A stretch of 56,830 nucleotides of DNA, taken from an uncultured Clostridia bacterium (GTDB taxonomy: Bacteria > Bacillota > Clostridia > Oscillospirales > Acutalibacteraceae). The notes beneath the pieces were generated by a model that was not told where the DNA came from, searched no databases, and worked only from the letters and a program-made list of their open reading frames with translations. The stretch is from positions 1-56,830 of the forward strand of contig CALWUU010000017.1 in assembly GCA_944384835.1 (NCBI GenBank), written 5' to 3'. The position numbers and the translations under genes were made by a program. Below, piece after piece: positions 1 to 7,853 of this stretch (positions are counted from its first letter, which is position 1; every line of letters begins with the position of its first letter).

Positions 1-1310
1 TTTCCGTCTGCTTGTTTCTCAAACAAAAACAGCTGATTGTTCTGCTCAGTGAACCGATATGTAATGGCCTGTACTCCGTCGGCATACCCTGTGTCGTACA
101 TGTCCATTACCTGGCTTCCGTTTCCTATGGTATAGTATCCGTCTTCCAGCTCATTCACTTCTTCGTGTGTTTCTGTTTCTACAAAATACCATTTTTGACT
201 GTCCGCATTTGTCAATGAGGACACTTGCAGAGCATCTCCGCTTACTTCCAATACAGTTCCTGTGGCCGCATTCTCGATATAATAGCCATCGTTCAATGTA
301 CCCAGGTACCATCTTTGGTTCAGGTTCCCTCCGTCTACCCATTGGTAGCATTGCTGGCTGGACAAGTCCAAATCCAACAGCTTCGGCGTTTGGGCTGCCT
401 CTATCAATGTTCGTCCGTCAGTTTGATTCTTTACAATCCATTTCTGGCTGTTTACCTCACTGGCGGTTTGCAGTTCTATTTTTGCTCCGTCAGATGTACT
501 GTAATTTTCCGCTCCCAGATTTTTTCCCGTTGACGCTGACTGAATCTGGTATGTTCCGTCTTCTACTACCGCTACACTGATTTTGGAGAACACTTCTTCT
601 CTTTTCTCCAGCTGCAGCTTTTGCTCATCCGCCTGGTTGTATACAGTACACTGTATACTTCCGTTTGCAAAGTTTATGCTTCTATCATCCTGTACGTTTT
701 GAATGTAATAATTGCCTCGTATATCTCTGGTTATTTTCCATTTTTGATTGCTTGCATCTTCCCATCTGCTTTGTACCACACTTCCGTCTGCCTGCATGGT
801 CAATGCCTTTTGGGAATGTACGGCTGTAATTTTGTAATTGCCGTCTGCTTGTTTCTCAAACAAAAACAGCTGGTTGTTCTGCTCAGTAAGCGGATATGTA
901 ATTGCCTGTACTCCATCGGTATATCCTGTGTCGTACATGTCTATTACCTGGCTTCCGTTTCCTATGGTATAGTATCCGTCTTCCAGCTGGTTCACTTCTT
1001 CCTGCAGATTTTCAGCACTATTGACCTGAGGGGAAACTTCTTCCAAAGGCTCTGATTGCTCAGAAGATTCAACTCCATTTCCAGTAATCGCCTCCTCGGT
1101 ACTAGATAAAATTGTATCGTCAGTTACTGTGCTGCTGTTTAAATTTGAATCCTCTGAATTACCGGAAACCTCATCGTTCGTTTCCAGATGAGATTGGGTT
1201 CCATAATTATTCGTTTCACCATTCTCTAATGCATATGCTGTACCTAAAGCTGGGACAATTGCACTAGAAATAATGCAAACAGAAAGAATAATTGCTATTT
1301 TTTTCTTCAT
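1..1310 (-). CDS. Secreted ricin-type beta-trefoil lectin protein, 3' end beyond the window
   Basis: An open frame starts at 1310 with AAGGAG about 8 bases upstream and continues off the left edge, so 436 residues are visible. Residues 1-27 are a signal peptide (lysine-rich start, hydrophobic core, AYA before a likely cleavage site). Residues 28-100 are a Ser/Glu/Asn-rich linker. The rest is built of beta-trefoil units with QxW motifs (QKW 189-191, QKW 289-291, QRW 332-334, QKW 372-374), which define ricin-B-type carbohydrate-binding domains. The unit starting near residue 104 recurs 279 residues later. The protein is exported and probably binds glycans outside the cell; any catalytic domain would lie beyond the edge. 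Domain class is well supported, ligand unknown. Confidence 0.8.
   Translation of the reverse strand, partial: MKKKIAIILSVCIISSAIVPALGTAYALENGETNNYGTQSHLETNDEVSGNSEDSNLNSSTVTDDTILSSTEEAITGNGVESSEQSEPLEEVSPQVNSAENLQEEVNQLEDGYYTIGNGSQVIDMYDTGYTDGVQAITYPLTEQNNQLFLFEKQADGNYKITAVHSQKALTMQADGSVVQSRWEDASNQKWKITRDIRGNYYIQNVQDDRSINFANGSIQCTVYNQADEQKLQLEKREEVFSKISVAVVEDGTYQIQSASTGKNLGAENYSTSDGAKIELQTASEVNSQKWIVKNQTDGRTLIEAAQTPKLLDLDLSSQQCYQWVDGGNLNQRWYLGTLNDGYYIENAATGTVLEVSGDALQVSSLTNADSQKWYFVETETHEEVNELEDGYYTIGNGSQVMDMYDTGYADGVQAITYRFTEQNNQLFLFEKQADG
4..1000. repeat. Direct repeat inside the lectin gene (4-163 and 841-1000, period 837 bp)
   Basis: About 160 bases at 4-163 recur at 841-1000 with few differences. 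The 837-bp offset is exactly 279 codons, so the reading frame is kept. The repeat encodes the trefoil segment containing DGYYTIGNGSQV. This looks like an internal duplication of a lectin module, and more copies may lie to the left. Confidence 0.85.
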
Positions 1311-1350
1311 ACACACACTCCTTCACATAAAATTTTACATTCTTTGATAG

Positions 1351-1385
1351 TTTACATCATAGCATGTAAATCTCTATTAAATCAA
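1351..1385 (-). promoter_or_regulatory. Promoter of the lectin gene with palindromic operator over the -10
   Basis: On the minus strand, TTGATT (1380-1385) and TATGAT (1356-1361) are separated by 18 bases. A perfect inverted repeat, TTTACAT-N6-ATGTAAA (1351-1370), covers the -10 box. That placement fits a repressor site. The rest of 1311-1537 is AT-rich with no gene. Confidence 0.5.
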
Positions 1386-1537
1386 CCTTATATAAGTAAA
1401 ATTCACGAAAAAAAATTGTAATAATTAGCATTAATTTTAAAATTATGGATTTTATAGTATAATTCTATTCCAATAATTCCATACTAGTATCATATTTCTT
1501 GAACAACCTAAAATTTCAAAAAATTATAAAAAACATA

Positions 1538-1566
1538 TTGACATTTCCTCAAAAATAAAATATACT
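1538..1566 (+). promoter_or_regulatory. Promoter of ahpC
   Basis: TTGACA (1538-1543), a 17-base spacer and TATACT (1561-1566) form a near-consensus housekeeping promoter about 50 bases before the ahpC start. I saw no clear PerR box. Confidence 0.8.
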
Positions 1567-1617
1567 AAAATTGTACACAATAGTGCATCAAAATTATAAA
1601 ATAAGAGAGGTTTTTAT

Positions 1618-2184
1618 ATGAAACATTTAATCGGTCATAAAGTAGAAGATTTTAAAGTACAAGCATATCATCAAGGCGATTTTAAAGAAGTTACATTACA
1701 AGATACAAAAGGTCATTGGTCTATTTTCTTTTTCTATCCAGCAGACTTTACATTTGTTTGCCCAACAGAACTAGGTGATTTGGCAGACCATTATGATGAA
1801 TTCAAAAAAGAAAACTGTGAAATTTATTCTGTATCAACAGATACTCACTTTACACATAAAGCTTGGGCAGACCACTCTGAAACAATTGGAAAGATTCAAT
1901 TTCCAATGTTAGGAGACCCAACATGGGCACTATCAAAAGATTTTGGCGTGCTTATTGAAGATGCAGGTCAAGCACTGCGAGGAACTTTTATTGTAAATCC
2001 TGAAGGTGAAATCGTAGTATATGAAGTACATGACCTTGGTATTGGCAGAAATGCTGAAGAACTGCTTCGCAAACTACAAGCTGCTCAATTCGTTGCAGAA
2101 CACGGCGACCAAGTTTGCCCAGCAAACTGGAAACCAGGCAGCGAGACTTTAACACCAAGCTTAGACCTAGTTGGTAAACTATAA
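1618..2184 (+). CDS. ahpC: Peroxiredoxin AhpC
   Basis: This 188-residue typical 2-Cys peroxiredoxin reduces hydrogen peroxide and organic peroxides in the cytoplasm. The peroxidatic cysteine is C48 in the segment PADFTFVCPTE; the resolving cysteine is C167 in DQVCPANW. The length is usual for AhpC. The start has a GAGAGG ribosome binding site. The next gene encodes its likely reductase, which is the standard pairing. A terminator hairpin directly after the stop suggests ahpC is made in excess over the reductase. The gene has the low GC content typical of a highly expressed clostridial gene. Confidence 0.95.
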   Translation: MKHLIGHKVEDFKVQAYHQGDFKEVTLQDTKGHWSIFFFYPADFTFVCPTELGDLADHYDEFKKENCEIYSVSTDTHFTHKAWADHSETIGKIQFPMLGDPTWALSKDFGVLIEDAGQALRGTFIVNPEGEIVVYEVHDLGIGRNAEELLRKLQAAQFVAEHGDQVCPANWKPGSETLTPSLDLVGKL

Positions 2185-2222
2185 GCTTTAACCCTCAGTC
2201 AGTTACTAAGAAAACGCTTTGG

Positions 2223-2255
2223 AAATGTCGCCGGCACTGCCGTCGGCATTTTTTT
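2223..2255 (+). terminator. Intercistronic terminator/attenuator between ahpC and the AhpF homologue
   Basis: A 13-bp stem with one mismatch (2223-2235 with 2239-2251), a 3-base loop and a T run ending at 2255 looks intrinsic. The AGGAGG of the next gene (2258-2263) follows immediately, so the downstream gene probably depends on partial read-through. I saw no promoter between the two genes. Confidence 0.75.
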
Positions 2256-2269
2256 ATAGGAGGATGCAT

Positions 2270-3946
2270 ATGGAAACAATTTATGATCTAATTATTATCG
2301 GAAGTGGTTCCGCAGGTCTTTCAGCCGGACTATATGCAGGACGTGCTATGCTTAATACTTTGATTATAGAAAAAAAACAAATTGGAGGGCAAATTATAAA
2401 TACAGCGGAAGTTATCAATTATCCTGGTGTGCGTAAAACCTCCGGTTCTGAATTAATGGAAGTAATGCATGCGCAAGCCAAAGATTTTGGCGTATCATTC
2501 GTTACAGATGAAATCAAAAAAGTAGACTTTTCCGGTGAGGTAAAACGTTTAATCTCTGACAAACAGGAATATTTGTGCCGAGCTGTGATTATTGCAACTG
2601 GTGCTCAGCCGCGTAAGCTTGGCTTCCCCGGAGAAAAAGAATATACAGGGCGTGGTATTGCATATTGCGCAACTTGTGACGGAGAATTTTTTACCGGTTT
2701 AGATATCTTTGTGATTGGCGGAGGTTATGCGGCAGCAGAGGAAGCCATATATTTAACTCGTTTTGGAAAGCATGTAACAATGATTATCCGCGAACCGGAC
2801 TTTACTTGTGCAAAAAGTATTGCTGATAAAGTAAAAGCACATCCGGATATCACCATTCACTATCATACTGAAATAAAAAAAGCCAGCGGAGATGATTTAT
2901 TAAGAGAGGCTACTTTCATAAATAATCAAACCGGAGAAGAATTTACGTATACTGCTTCTGAAGAAGACCAAACATTCGGTATTTTTGTATTCGCCGGCTA
3001 TGAACCTGCTACTGCTTTATTTAAAGATCACATAGATTTGGATGATTATGGATATATTCCCACTGATGAAAACATGCGCACCAATATTCAGGGTGTGTTT
3101 GCTGCAGGGGATCTCCGTCCTAAAGCACTGCGTCAAATTGTAACAGCAGTTGCAGACGGCGCCATTGCAGCAACTGCTGCCGAGCAATATGTAACTCAAG
3201 AAAAAGAACGTCTTGGCATCAAAGAAGAAAAAAAGGTACCACCAAAATCTTCGGAAACAACTTCTTCTGCACCTTCCAAAGCTGCCGCCGCATCACCGCA
3301 AAAATCTGAAAATCCATTGTGGCCAGCTGAACTCATGGAACAAGTGAGAGGTATTTTAAATGCATTGAACCAAGATGTAACATTAGTTACTATCGTGAAT
3401 CCCCAAAACGAACATTCGCTTGAGCTGAAAAATTGGCTGGAAGTACTGCCCACCTTAAATTCCCACATTCATCTAAATTCCTATGAAGCAGGAAGCAATA
3501 CTGCAGTAGAAGAACAAATCGGCGCCGACCAACTTCCGGTTGTAGCGTTTTTAGATCAAAACGGCACATACACCGGTGTGAAGTTTTATGGAATTCCCGG
3601 CGGTCACGAAATGAACTCCTTTATTCTTGCACTGTACAATTTGGCAGGTCCCGGACAAGCAATGGATGATAAAACATTAAATCGCATTAAAGCAATTGAT
3701 AAACCCGTTAAATTAAACGTATGTATTTCTCTTTCCTGTAAATTCTGTCCTGATGTGGTCGCGGCATGTCAGCGCATTGCCATATTGAACCCTCAAGTAG
3801 AAGCTTCTATGATGGACATTGCATTGTTCCCTCATCTGAAAAAAGAATTCAAAATTATGAGTGTTCCGGCTGTTATTAAAAATAACGATAAATTGTTATT
3901 CGGTTCTAAAACAATAGATGAAATTTTAGACTTTATTGAAGAATAA
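2270..3946 (+). CDS. AhpF-like flavoprotein: thioredoxin reductase domain plus C-terminal AhpF N-domain-like module
   Basis: The start is the ATG with AGGAGG 6 bases upstream, giving 558 residues. Residues 1-310 are a thioredoxin-reductase-type FAD/NAD(P)H domain: FAD motif GSGSAG, redox pair C133/C136 in AYCATCDGEF, nucleotide motif GGGYAAAEEA. A Lys/Pro/Ser/Ala-rich linker (about 325-355) joins a C-terminal part with tandem thioredoxin folds and a second redox pair, C490/C493, in SLSCKFCPD. In E. coli AhpF the double-thioredoxin module is N-terminal, so the order here is swapped. This matches a known family of AhpF homologues found next to a lone ahpC. It probably passes electrons from NAD(P)H to AhpC. 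The IIREPDF segment replaces the HRR NADPH motif, so NADH is a possible donor. Confidence 0.9.
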   Translation: METIYDLIIIGSGSAGLSAGLYAGRAMLNTLIIEKKQIGGQIINTAEVINYPGVRKTSGSELMEVMHAQAKDFGVSFVTDEIKKVDFSGEVKRLISDKQEYLCRAVIIATGAQPRKLGFPGEKEYTGRGIAYCATCDGEFFTGLDIFVIGGGYAAAEEAIYLTRFGKHVTMIIREPDFTCAKSIADKVKAHPDITIHYHTEIKKASGDDLLREATFINNQTGEEFTYTASEEDQTFGIFVFAGYEPATALFKDHIDLDDYGYIPTDENMRTNIQGVFAAGDLRPKALRQIVTAVADGAIAATAAEQYVTQEKERLGIKEEKKVPPKSSETTSSAPSKAAAASPQKSENPLWPAELMEQVRGILNALNQDVTLVTIVNPQNEHSLELKNWLEVLPTLNSHIHLNSYEAGSNTAVEEQIGADQLPVVAFLDQNGTYTGVKFYGIPGGHEMNSFILALYNLAGPGQAMDDKTLNRIKAIDKPVKLNVCISLSCKFCPDVVAACQRIAILNPQVEASMMDIALFPHLKKEFKIMSVPAVIKNNDKLLFGSKTIDEILDFIEE

Positions 3947-3982
3947 AAAACAGCTTCACGCGAATGCGTGAAGCTGTTTTTT
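3945..3982. terminator. Bidirectional terminator between convergent genes
   Basis: A 17-bp perfect stem (3945-3961 with 3966-3982), loop GAAT, has A and T runs at its ends. It serves both the AhpF-like gene and the PAP2 gene. Confidence 0.9.
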
Positions 3983-4598
3983 ATCTTTTCAAAAATGTCA
4001 GCCTGCATACTGTGTAGACAATCAATGTTATGGCAAAGCCTACGAGCCAACCGCCTATAATATCAGTAGTATAATGTACCCCTAAGTATACGCGGCTGTA
4101 TGCAACCACAAAAATCAATGCGCTAAAAAATGGTACCAGCACTATTTTGGCTAATATGCTTTTAAAATATTTACATATTAAAATAATTAACATAATATAT
4201 AAAGCGGAACTGAGAACGGCAAGTGCACTTGGAAAGCTAAAACCTGTTACTTCTATTAATCTTAACACACTTGGTCTTTGTCTTTCAAAAATATGCTTAA
4301 ACATATAGCTAAGACCGATTGCACACGCCACGGTAACAGAGGCTGGTATTCCTGCCTTTTTTCTTGTTTTGGGTATCAACAATAGTATAACACATATTCC
4401 TATAATAACAAAAACATTTCCTGCATATGTTATAATTTTAAGAAATTCTGTTAATGGAGGTGTAATTGTTTGAGACACCAAACCATATACCCAATCATCA
4501 AATCCTTGAGTCACTCCCAGCTGTATACAAATAGCAAGTGCTGCAAATCCTCCTACGGCCAAAAGCACAAAAATACTGCGGCAAATTACTTTTTTCAT
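3981..4598 (-). CDS. PAP2-family membrane protein with altered catalytic motif
   Basis: This 205-residue protein has about six membrane spans and the PAP2 phosphatase layout. Motif 1 (KxxxxxxRP) is intact at K101-P109 and motif 3 (SRx5Hx3D) is intact at S168-D179. Motif 2 should be PSGH but reads PSALA (123-127), so the conserved Gly and the catalytic general-acid His are missing. Intact relatives dephosphorylate undecaprenyl pyrophosphate or phosphatidic acid derivatives at the membrane. Without that His the activity may be lost or changed. The start has an AGGGAAG ribosome binding site. It is monocistronic and convergent with the AhpF-like gene. Confidence 0.85.
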   Translation of the reverse strand: MKKVICRSIFVLLAVGGFAALAICIQLGVTQGFDDWVYGLVSQTITPPLTEFLKIITYAGNVFVIIGICVILLLIPKTRKKAGIPASVTVACAIGLSYMFKHIFERQRPSVLRLIEVTGFSFPSALAVLSSALYIMLIILICKYFKSILAKIVLVPFFSALIFVVAYSRVYLGVHYTTDIIGGWLVGFAITLIVYTVCRLTFLKR

Positions 4599-4724
4599 GA
4601 TTCTTCCCTATCTTTAAATCATTTTCATCACTATGATGCATATTGAAATTCATTATACGCCAGTTTTTCATTTATGTGGTGATATTTTCATATATTTTAT
4701 GAAAAGTTTACAAATATAAAATAA

Positions 4725-4753
4725 TTGACAAGGATTCTATATTTTTATACACT
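4725..4753 (+). promoter_or_regulatory. Promoter of the 4824 small membrane protein
   Basis: TTGACA (4725-4730), 17 bases, then TACACT (4748-4753). A TATAAT at 4782-4787 with TTGTGA 17 bases upstream is a second candidate. The TTG at 4725 could be mistaken for a start codon but belongs to the -35 box. Confidence 0.5.
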
Positions 4754-4823
4754 TTATCTTGTGAAAAACATAAAATTATCTTATAATAAAATGTATATTG
4801 AAATAAAAGCGAGTATTTTACAA

Positions 4824-5012
4824 ATGAAACATCTTGATTTAATTACCATTATTATTGGTGCACTAACATTGGCACTGGGCATTGCAGGCATTATTATCTC
4901 TTTAATTTTAAGAAGTGAATATATGATTGTTTCTATTTGCGGCTGTACGTGTGCTGTATTATGCGGAGGTTTCGCTTTATTCAGCGGTATTATGGCAAAA
5001 AGAAAATCTTAA
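4824..5012 (+). CDS. Small two-helix membrane protein, unknown function
   Basis: I read this as a 62-residue protein starting MKHLDLI. It has two hydrophobic segments (about residues 5-28 and 33-57), a Cys-containing second helix (ICGCTCAVLCGG) and a basic tail, AKRKS. The upstream in-frame ATG at 4791 is possible, but the extra residues look non-coding and no start has a strong ribosome binding site (AGCGAG before 4824). It has its own promoter and terminator, so it is a single-gene unit. I do not recognise a family. Confidence 0.6.
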   Translation: MKHLDLITIIIGALTLALGIAGIIISLILRSEYMIVSICGCTCAVLCGGFALFSGIMAKRKS

Positions 5013-5035
5013 GTAAAAAAATTTTACCCACCGCA

Positions 5036-5063
5036 AAAACAGCTCCCATATGGGAGCTGTTTT
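5036..5063 (+). terminator. Terminator after the 4824 gene
   Basis: A perfect palindromic stem, AAAACAGCTCCCAT and its complement (5036-5063), ends in a T run. Confidence 0.85.
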
Positions 5064-5089
5064 AATATAAAACGATTTATTTATTTCTT

Positions 5090-5393
5090 TCAATTGAAAA
5101 CAACCGCACCACCACTTAAAGTTGTAATCCAACCATCAATATCGAAACGATTGTATTCAGATGGGCTGGGCAACGAGATGAGATACCAAAAGTCTCCGCT
5201 CTGAAATGCCATTGTATTTTCCTCTACGAGCTTCATCAGCTTGATCTGAGTAAATACAAACATTCACAGTTCTACCTTTATAGTTATTCTTGAGAAATAA
5301 TATTGTTTTTGGCTAAATGTCAAAGATATTGTCAGAGCCTATATACTTCATTGAGATATAACATCTCTCCGCTGTTATGTTGTATGAATTCAC
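5090..5393 (-). pseudogene. Decayed or overlapping small reading frames, unknown
   Basis: Two protein-like minus-strand frames overlap here. One runs from a GTG at 5393 and is open to 5157 except for a TAG at 5313-5315; after the stop it reads NNYKGRTVNVCIYS. The other is a 57-residue frame (5263-5090) with an AAAGGT site, ending DGWITTLSGGAVVFN. The switch from one frame to the other plus the internal stop suggests a gene broken by a nonsense mutation and a frameshift. The 57-residue frame could still be a real small gene. I do not recognise the family. Confidence 0.4.
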
Positions 5394-5420
5394 CTGAAAA
5401 CGTAAGCCTTCTGTAAAAAA

Positions 5421-6725
5421 CTATTCAGCTTTTTTCTTTCTTGCGAAAAGAACAGTACCTGCCATAGCGCTTGCTGCGGCTACTGCAACAACAATCCACA
5501 TAATTGCATTGCTATTATCTCCTGTTTGAGGAGAATTCATTGCATTAGTATTATTATCAACAGCACCTGCTGCTTGTGGAGCAATGGTAAATTCTGTGGA
5601 TATTTCACCATCTGTATAAACAAAAGTTAAAGTATGTGTACCTTCTGCAAGTGTTTCTAAATATGCAGCATTCAAGGTTACTACTGTGCTGCCGCTTACT
5701 GCTGTATAGTTTTCGGCTGCTACTTCAACACCGTCTACTTTTACGCCTGTAAATTTAGCAAAATCACCATTGGAGGTTACTGTCAAGCCCGTTGCAGCGC
5801 CCTTGTTCCATGTGCCGTTTGCGCCTTCAATAATTTGATAGTTAACGTTTTCTGTTGGAACTTCTGGTGTTGAAACAGACTCTTTCAACTGTAAACCTGC
5901 AATTGCATCTTCAATTGCCTGTGCCATTGCATCTACTTCTGCTTGTCTGCTGCTGTCTAATCCATACACTACTGCGTTAACCGCATTGTCTACTGCTGAG
6001 AAATCTACATAGTCATCTCTGTTCAAAGCCTCTGCTTTTGCGATTGCTTCATTTACTTTGCCGTAGTCTGCTTCAGTAGTTACAGATGCAGGAGTACCTA
6101 CTACCAAACCTTCTGCAACAGAGATGTCAGAAAACCAAATATAATATCTTGTTGCGCATTCGCTTGTAAGCACACCCATGTCAATTTCATCTGTGGAAGC
6201 GATGGTTACACCATCTTGCTCAATGGAAAATTGACCGTATAAGTCACCTGCGTTATCAAAGAAACGATATTTTAAAGTGTAAATATCTGTTTCTGTCAGC
6301 TCATAAGTAAAATTAGGATCCATTCCAACGGATACCTGCACTGAGTCATTATAAGTTTTCTGGAATAATGCTAATAATTCTGTTTTATAATTACCATCTG
6401 TACCATTAACAGATACTGTCAACGCAAATTTTTCTGTGGCTGCCTCCATACCCGCAGGATCAATTCGCACATCGATAGCCTCAACAATCGGTCCGTCAGC
6501 AATATCAGTTCCATTTTCCATTGTATACGGGCCAGCGTGTGAATTGTCGGGGTTTAAGTTGGCCTCTCCCTTAAAGGTATAAGTGCCGTCACCATTATCC
6601 GTAATGCTTCCATAACCATTATTTGCTGTCCAATCCGAGGAATTAAAAGCAAAAACCGTTGCAGGAACAATAGCAAGTACCATTACCATGGATAAAATCA
6701 TAGCGATTACTTTTTTTCCTTTCAT
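5421..6725 (-). CDS. Sortase-anchored cell-surface protein with CBM_X2-like domain
   Basis: The start is the ATG at 6725 with AGGAGG upstream, giving 434 residues. A signal peptide ends near ATVFA. The middle has a beta-rich region (about 30-210), then a helical FIVAR-like segment (about 218-275), then a CBM_X2/Ig-like domain (about 295-385; YLETLAEGTHTLTF is typical). The C-terminus carries the sorting signal SPQTGD, a hydrophobic helix and the tail RKKKAE, so it should be covalently attached to peptidoglycan by a sortase accepting [S/N]PxTG. The ligand is unknown, though X2 domains often accompany polysaccharide-binding proteins. It is a single-gene unit. Confidence 0.85.
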   Translation of the reverse strand: MKGKKVIAMILSMVMVLAIVPATVFAFNSSDWTANNGYGSITDNGDGTYTFKGEANLNPDNSHAGPYTMENGTDIADGPIVEAIDVRIDPAGMEAATEKFALTVSVNGTDGNYKTELLALFQKTYNDSVQVSVGMDPNFTYELTETDIYTLKYRFFDNAGDLYGQFSIEQDGVTIASTDEIDMGVLTSECATRYYIWFSDISVAEGLVVGTPASVTTEADYGKVNEAIAKAEALNRDDYVDFSAVDNAVNAVVYGLDSSRQAEVDAMAQAIEDAIAGLQLKESVSTPEVPTENVNYQIIEGANGTWNKGAATGLTVTSNGDFAKFTGVKVDGVEVAAENYTAVSGSTVVTLNAAYLETLAEGTHTLTFVYTDGEISTEFTIAPQAAGAVDNNTNAMNSPQTGDNSNAIMWIVVAVAAASAMAGTVLFARKKKAE

Positions 6726-6771
6726 TATAAATATCCTCCTACATTTTACTATTAAGATGTACAAGCATCCA

Positions 6772-6807
6772 AAAAATTTTACAAATATAAGCTTTTGTAA
6801 AATTTTT
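6772..6807 (-). promoter_or_regulatory. 14-bp inverted repeat in the 5' UTR of the surface protein gene
   Basis: AAAAATTTTACAAA (6772-6785) and its exact complement (6794-6807) are separated by 8 bases. In the transcript the hairpin is followed by a run of Us, so it could act as an attenuator, or the DNA could be an operator. Confidence 0.5.
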
Positions 6808-6826
6808 GACTACTTTTATGTTGCGT

Positions 6827-6855
6827 ATAATACCATTTATTCCCATGTTTTTCAA
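6827..6855 (-). promoter_or_regulatory. Promoter of the surface protein gene
   Basis: On the minus strand, TTGAAA (6850-6855), 17 bases and TATTAT (6827-6832) place the start of transcription about 95 bases before the ATG. The remaining 6856-7011 is AT-rich with nothing recognised. Confidence 0.6.
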
Positions 6856-7011
6856 GTGTTTTTTTACAATTTTATCTTATAGATTACACGAACAAAATAC
6901 AATCTATAATGGTACACTTTTCCAGATACCTATATGAAATACAATATAATGTTACCATCAACAGCTAAAACAACATTATATTGAGCAATCTATTTCTATT
7001 ATATAAAAGCA

Positions 7012-7494
7012 TTATAAAACAGTAATCGCATCTGTTTTTCCATGAATAAAATCCAGAAGCTGCTTTGGAGACAGCTCTATTTGTGTTCCAATTTTACCTC
7101 CGCTTACAATAATTGTGTCCCATTTACTGCAACTCTCGTCCAAGACAGTTTGAAACTGCTTTTTCATGCCAATCGGAGAACAGCCGCCGCGAACATAACC
7201 TGTTACTTTTTGTATTTCTGAAACAGGAATCATCTCCACAGACTTTTCTCCCACCGATTTTGCCGCCGATTTTAAATTTAATTCTTTTGCAACCGGAATT
7301 ACAAATACATAATATTGTTTACTGTGACCTTGGGTAACCAGTGTTTTAAATACTTGATTGATATTTTGATGCAATTTTTCTGCGACAGAAATACCGTCAA
7401 TTGCTCCGTCCTTACTGTCATAAGTATGTTCTGCATATGAAATATGCGCTTTATCCAGTATACGCATAACATTTGTTTTTTGTTCTTTTGCCAC
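7012..7494 (-). CDS. ybaK: Cys-tRNA(Pro)/aminoacyl-tRNA deacylase, YbaK/EbsC family
   Basis: This 160-residue protein matches the YbaK editing family over its full length. Those enzymes hydrolyse mischarged Cys-tRNA(Pro) in trans, in the cytoplasm. Characteristic segments are the FKTLV strand, the basic AKELNLKSAAKSVGEK region with its conserved Lys, and the Gly-rich GYVRGGCSPIG and VSGGKIGTQIEL loops. The start is GTG with AGAGGA 7 bases upstream; a nearby ATG is out of frame. It stands alone and there is no proS next to it. Confidence 0.9.
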   Translation of the reverse strand: MAKEQKTNVMRILDKAHISYAEHTYDSKDGAIDGISVAEKLHQNINQVFKTLVTQGHSKQYYVFVIPVAKELNLKSAAKSVGEKSVEMIPVSEIQKVTGYVRGGCSPIGMKKQFQTVLDESCSKWDTIIVSGGKIGTQIELSPKQLLDFIHGKTDAITVL

Positions 7495-7556
7495 TGTTCA
7501 TTCCTCTTTTCTGTTATTTGCATCAATACAGACATCTAACACTTCTCATAATTTAC

Positions 7557-7670
7557 CTATATCTTGAATAACGTTTCTTCCAGCCAATACCCCGCTACTG
7601 ACAATTCACCGTAAATACCATCTTGCAAAAACAAACCAATACTTTTTATCTCTTCTCCCCTCACTTCTTT
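7557..7670 (-). pseudogene. Possible C-terminal gene remnant
   Basis: Within the 7495-7853 gap a short minus-strand frame ends at the TAG at 7557-7559 and reads like protein (DGIYGELSVAGYWLEETLFK). It has no good start and is closed by a stop about 38 codons upstream. It may be a leftover of a lost gene. Nothing else in this gap is recognisable. Confidence 0.25.
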
Positions 7671-7853
7671 TCTTGTAATATTATTTTAGAAATATTTCCT
7701 TAAAAGTTTTCAGCATGGATAATCGTGCCTTTATATAGAGAAGTTTCGGGGAAAAATATTTCTCAAATTTTCGTTGAATTCAATTCTTTACATATAAGAC
7801 TGAACGCATCAGAAGTGTTCCGCTATCTCAATATAAACTTCATAGTAGTTCTA

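Noticed and set aside
167-1055. Plus-strand open frames across the lectin gene
   Set aside because: They are shadows of the minus-strand lectin frame, which has a signal peptide, ribosome binding site and QxW motifs.
2219-2269. N-terminal extension of the AhpF-like protein
   Set aside because: It would be translated through the terminator hairpin; AGGAGG points to the ATG at 2270.
7687-7760. Inverted AGAAATATTTCC-like sequences in the 7.5-7.85 kb gap
   Set aside because: The arms match imperfectly and far apart in very AT-rich DNA, so chance is likely.
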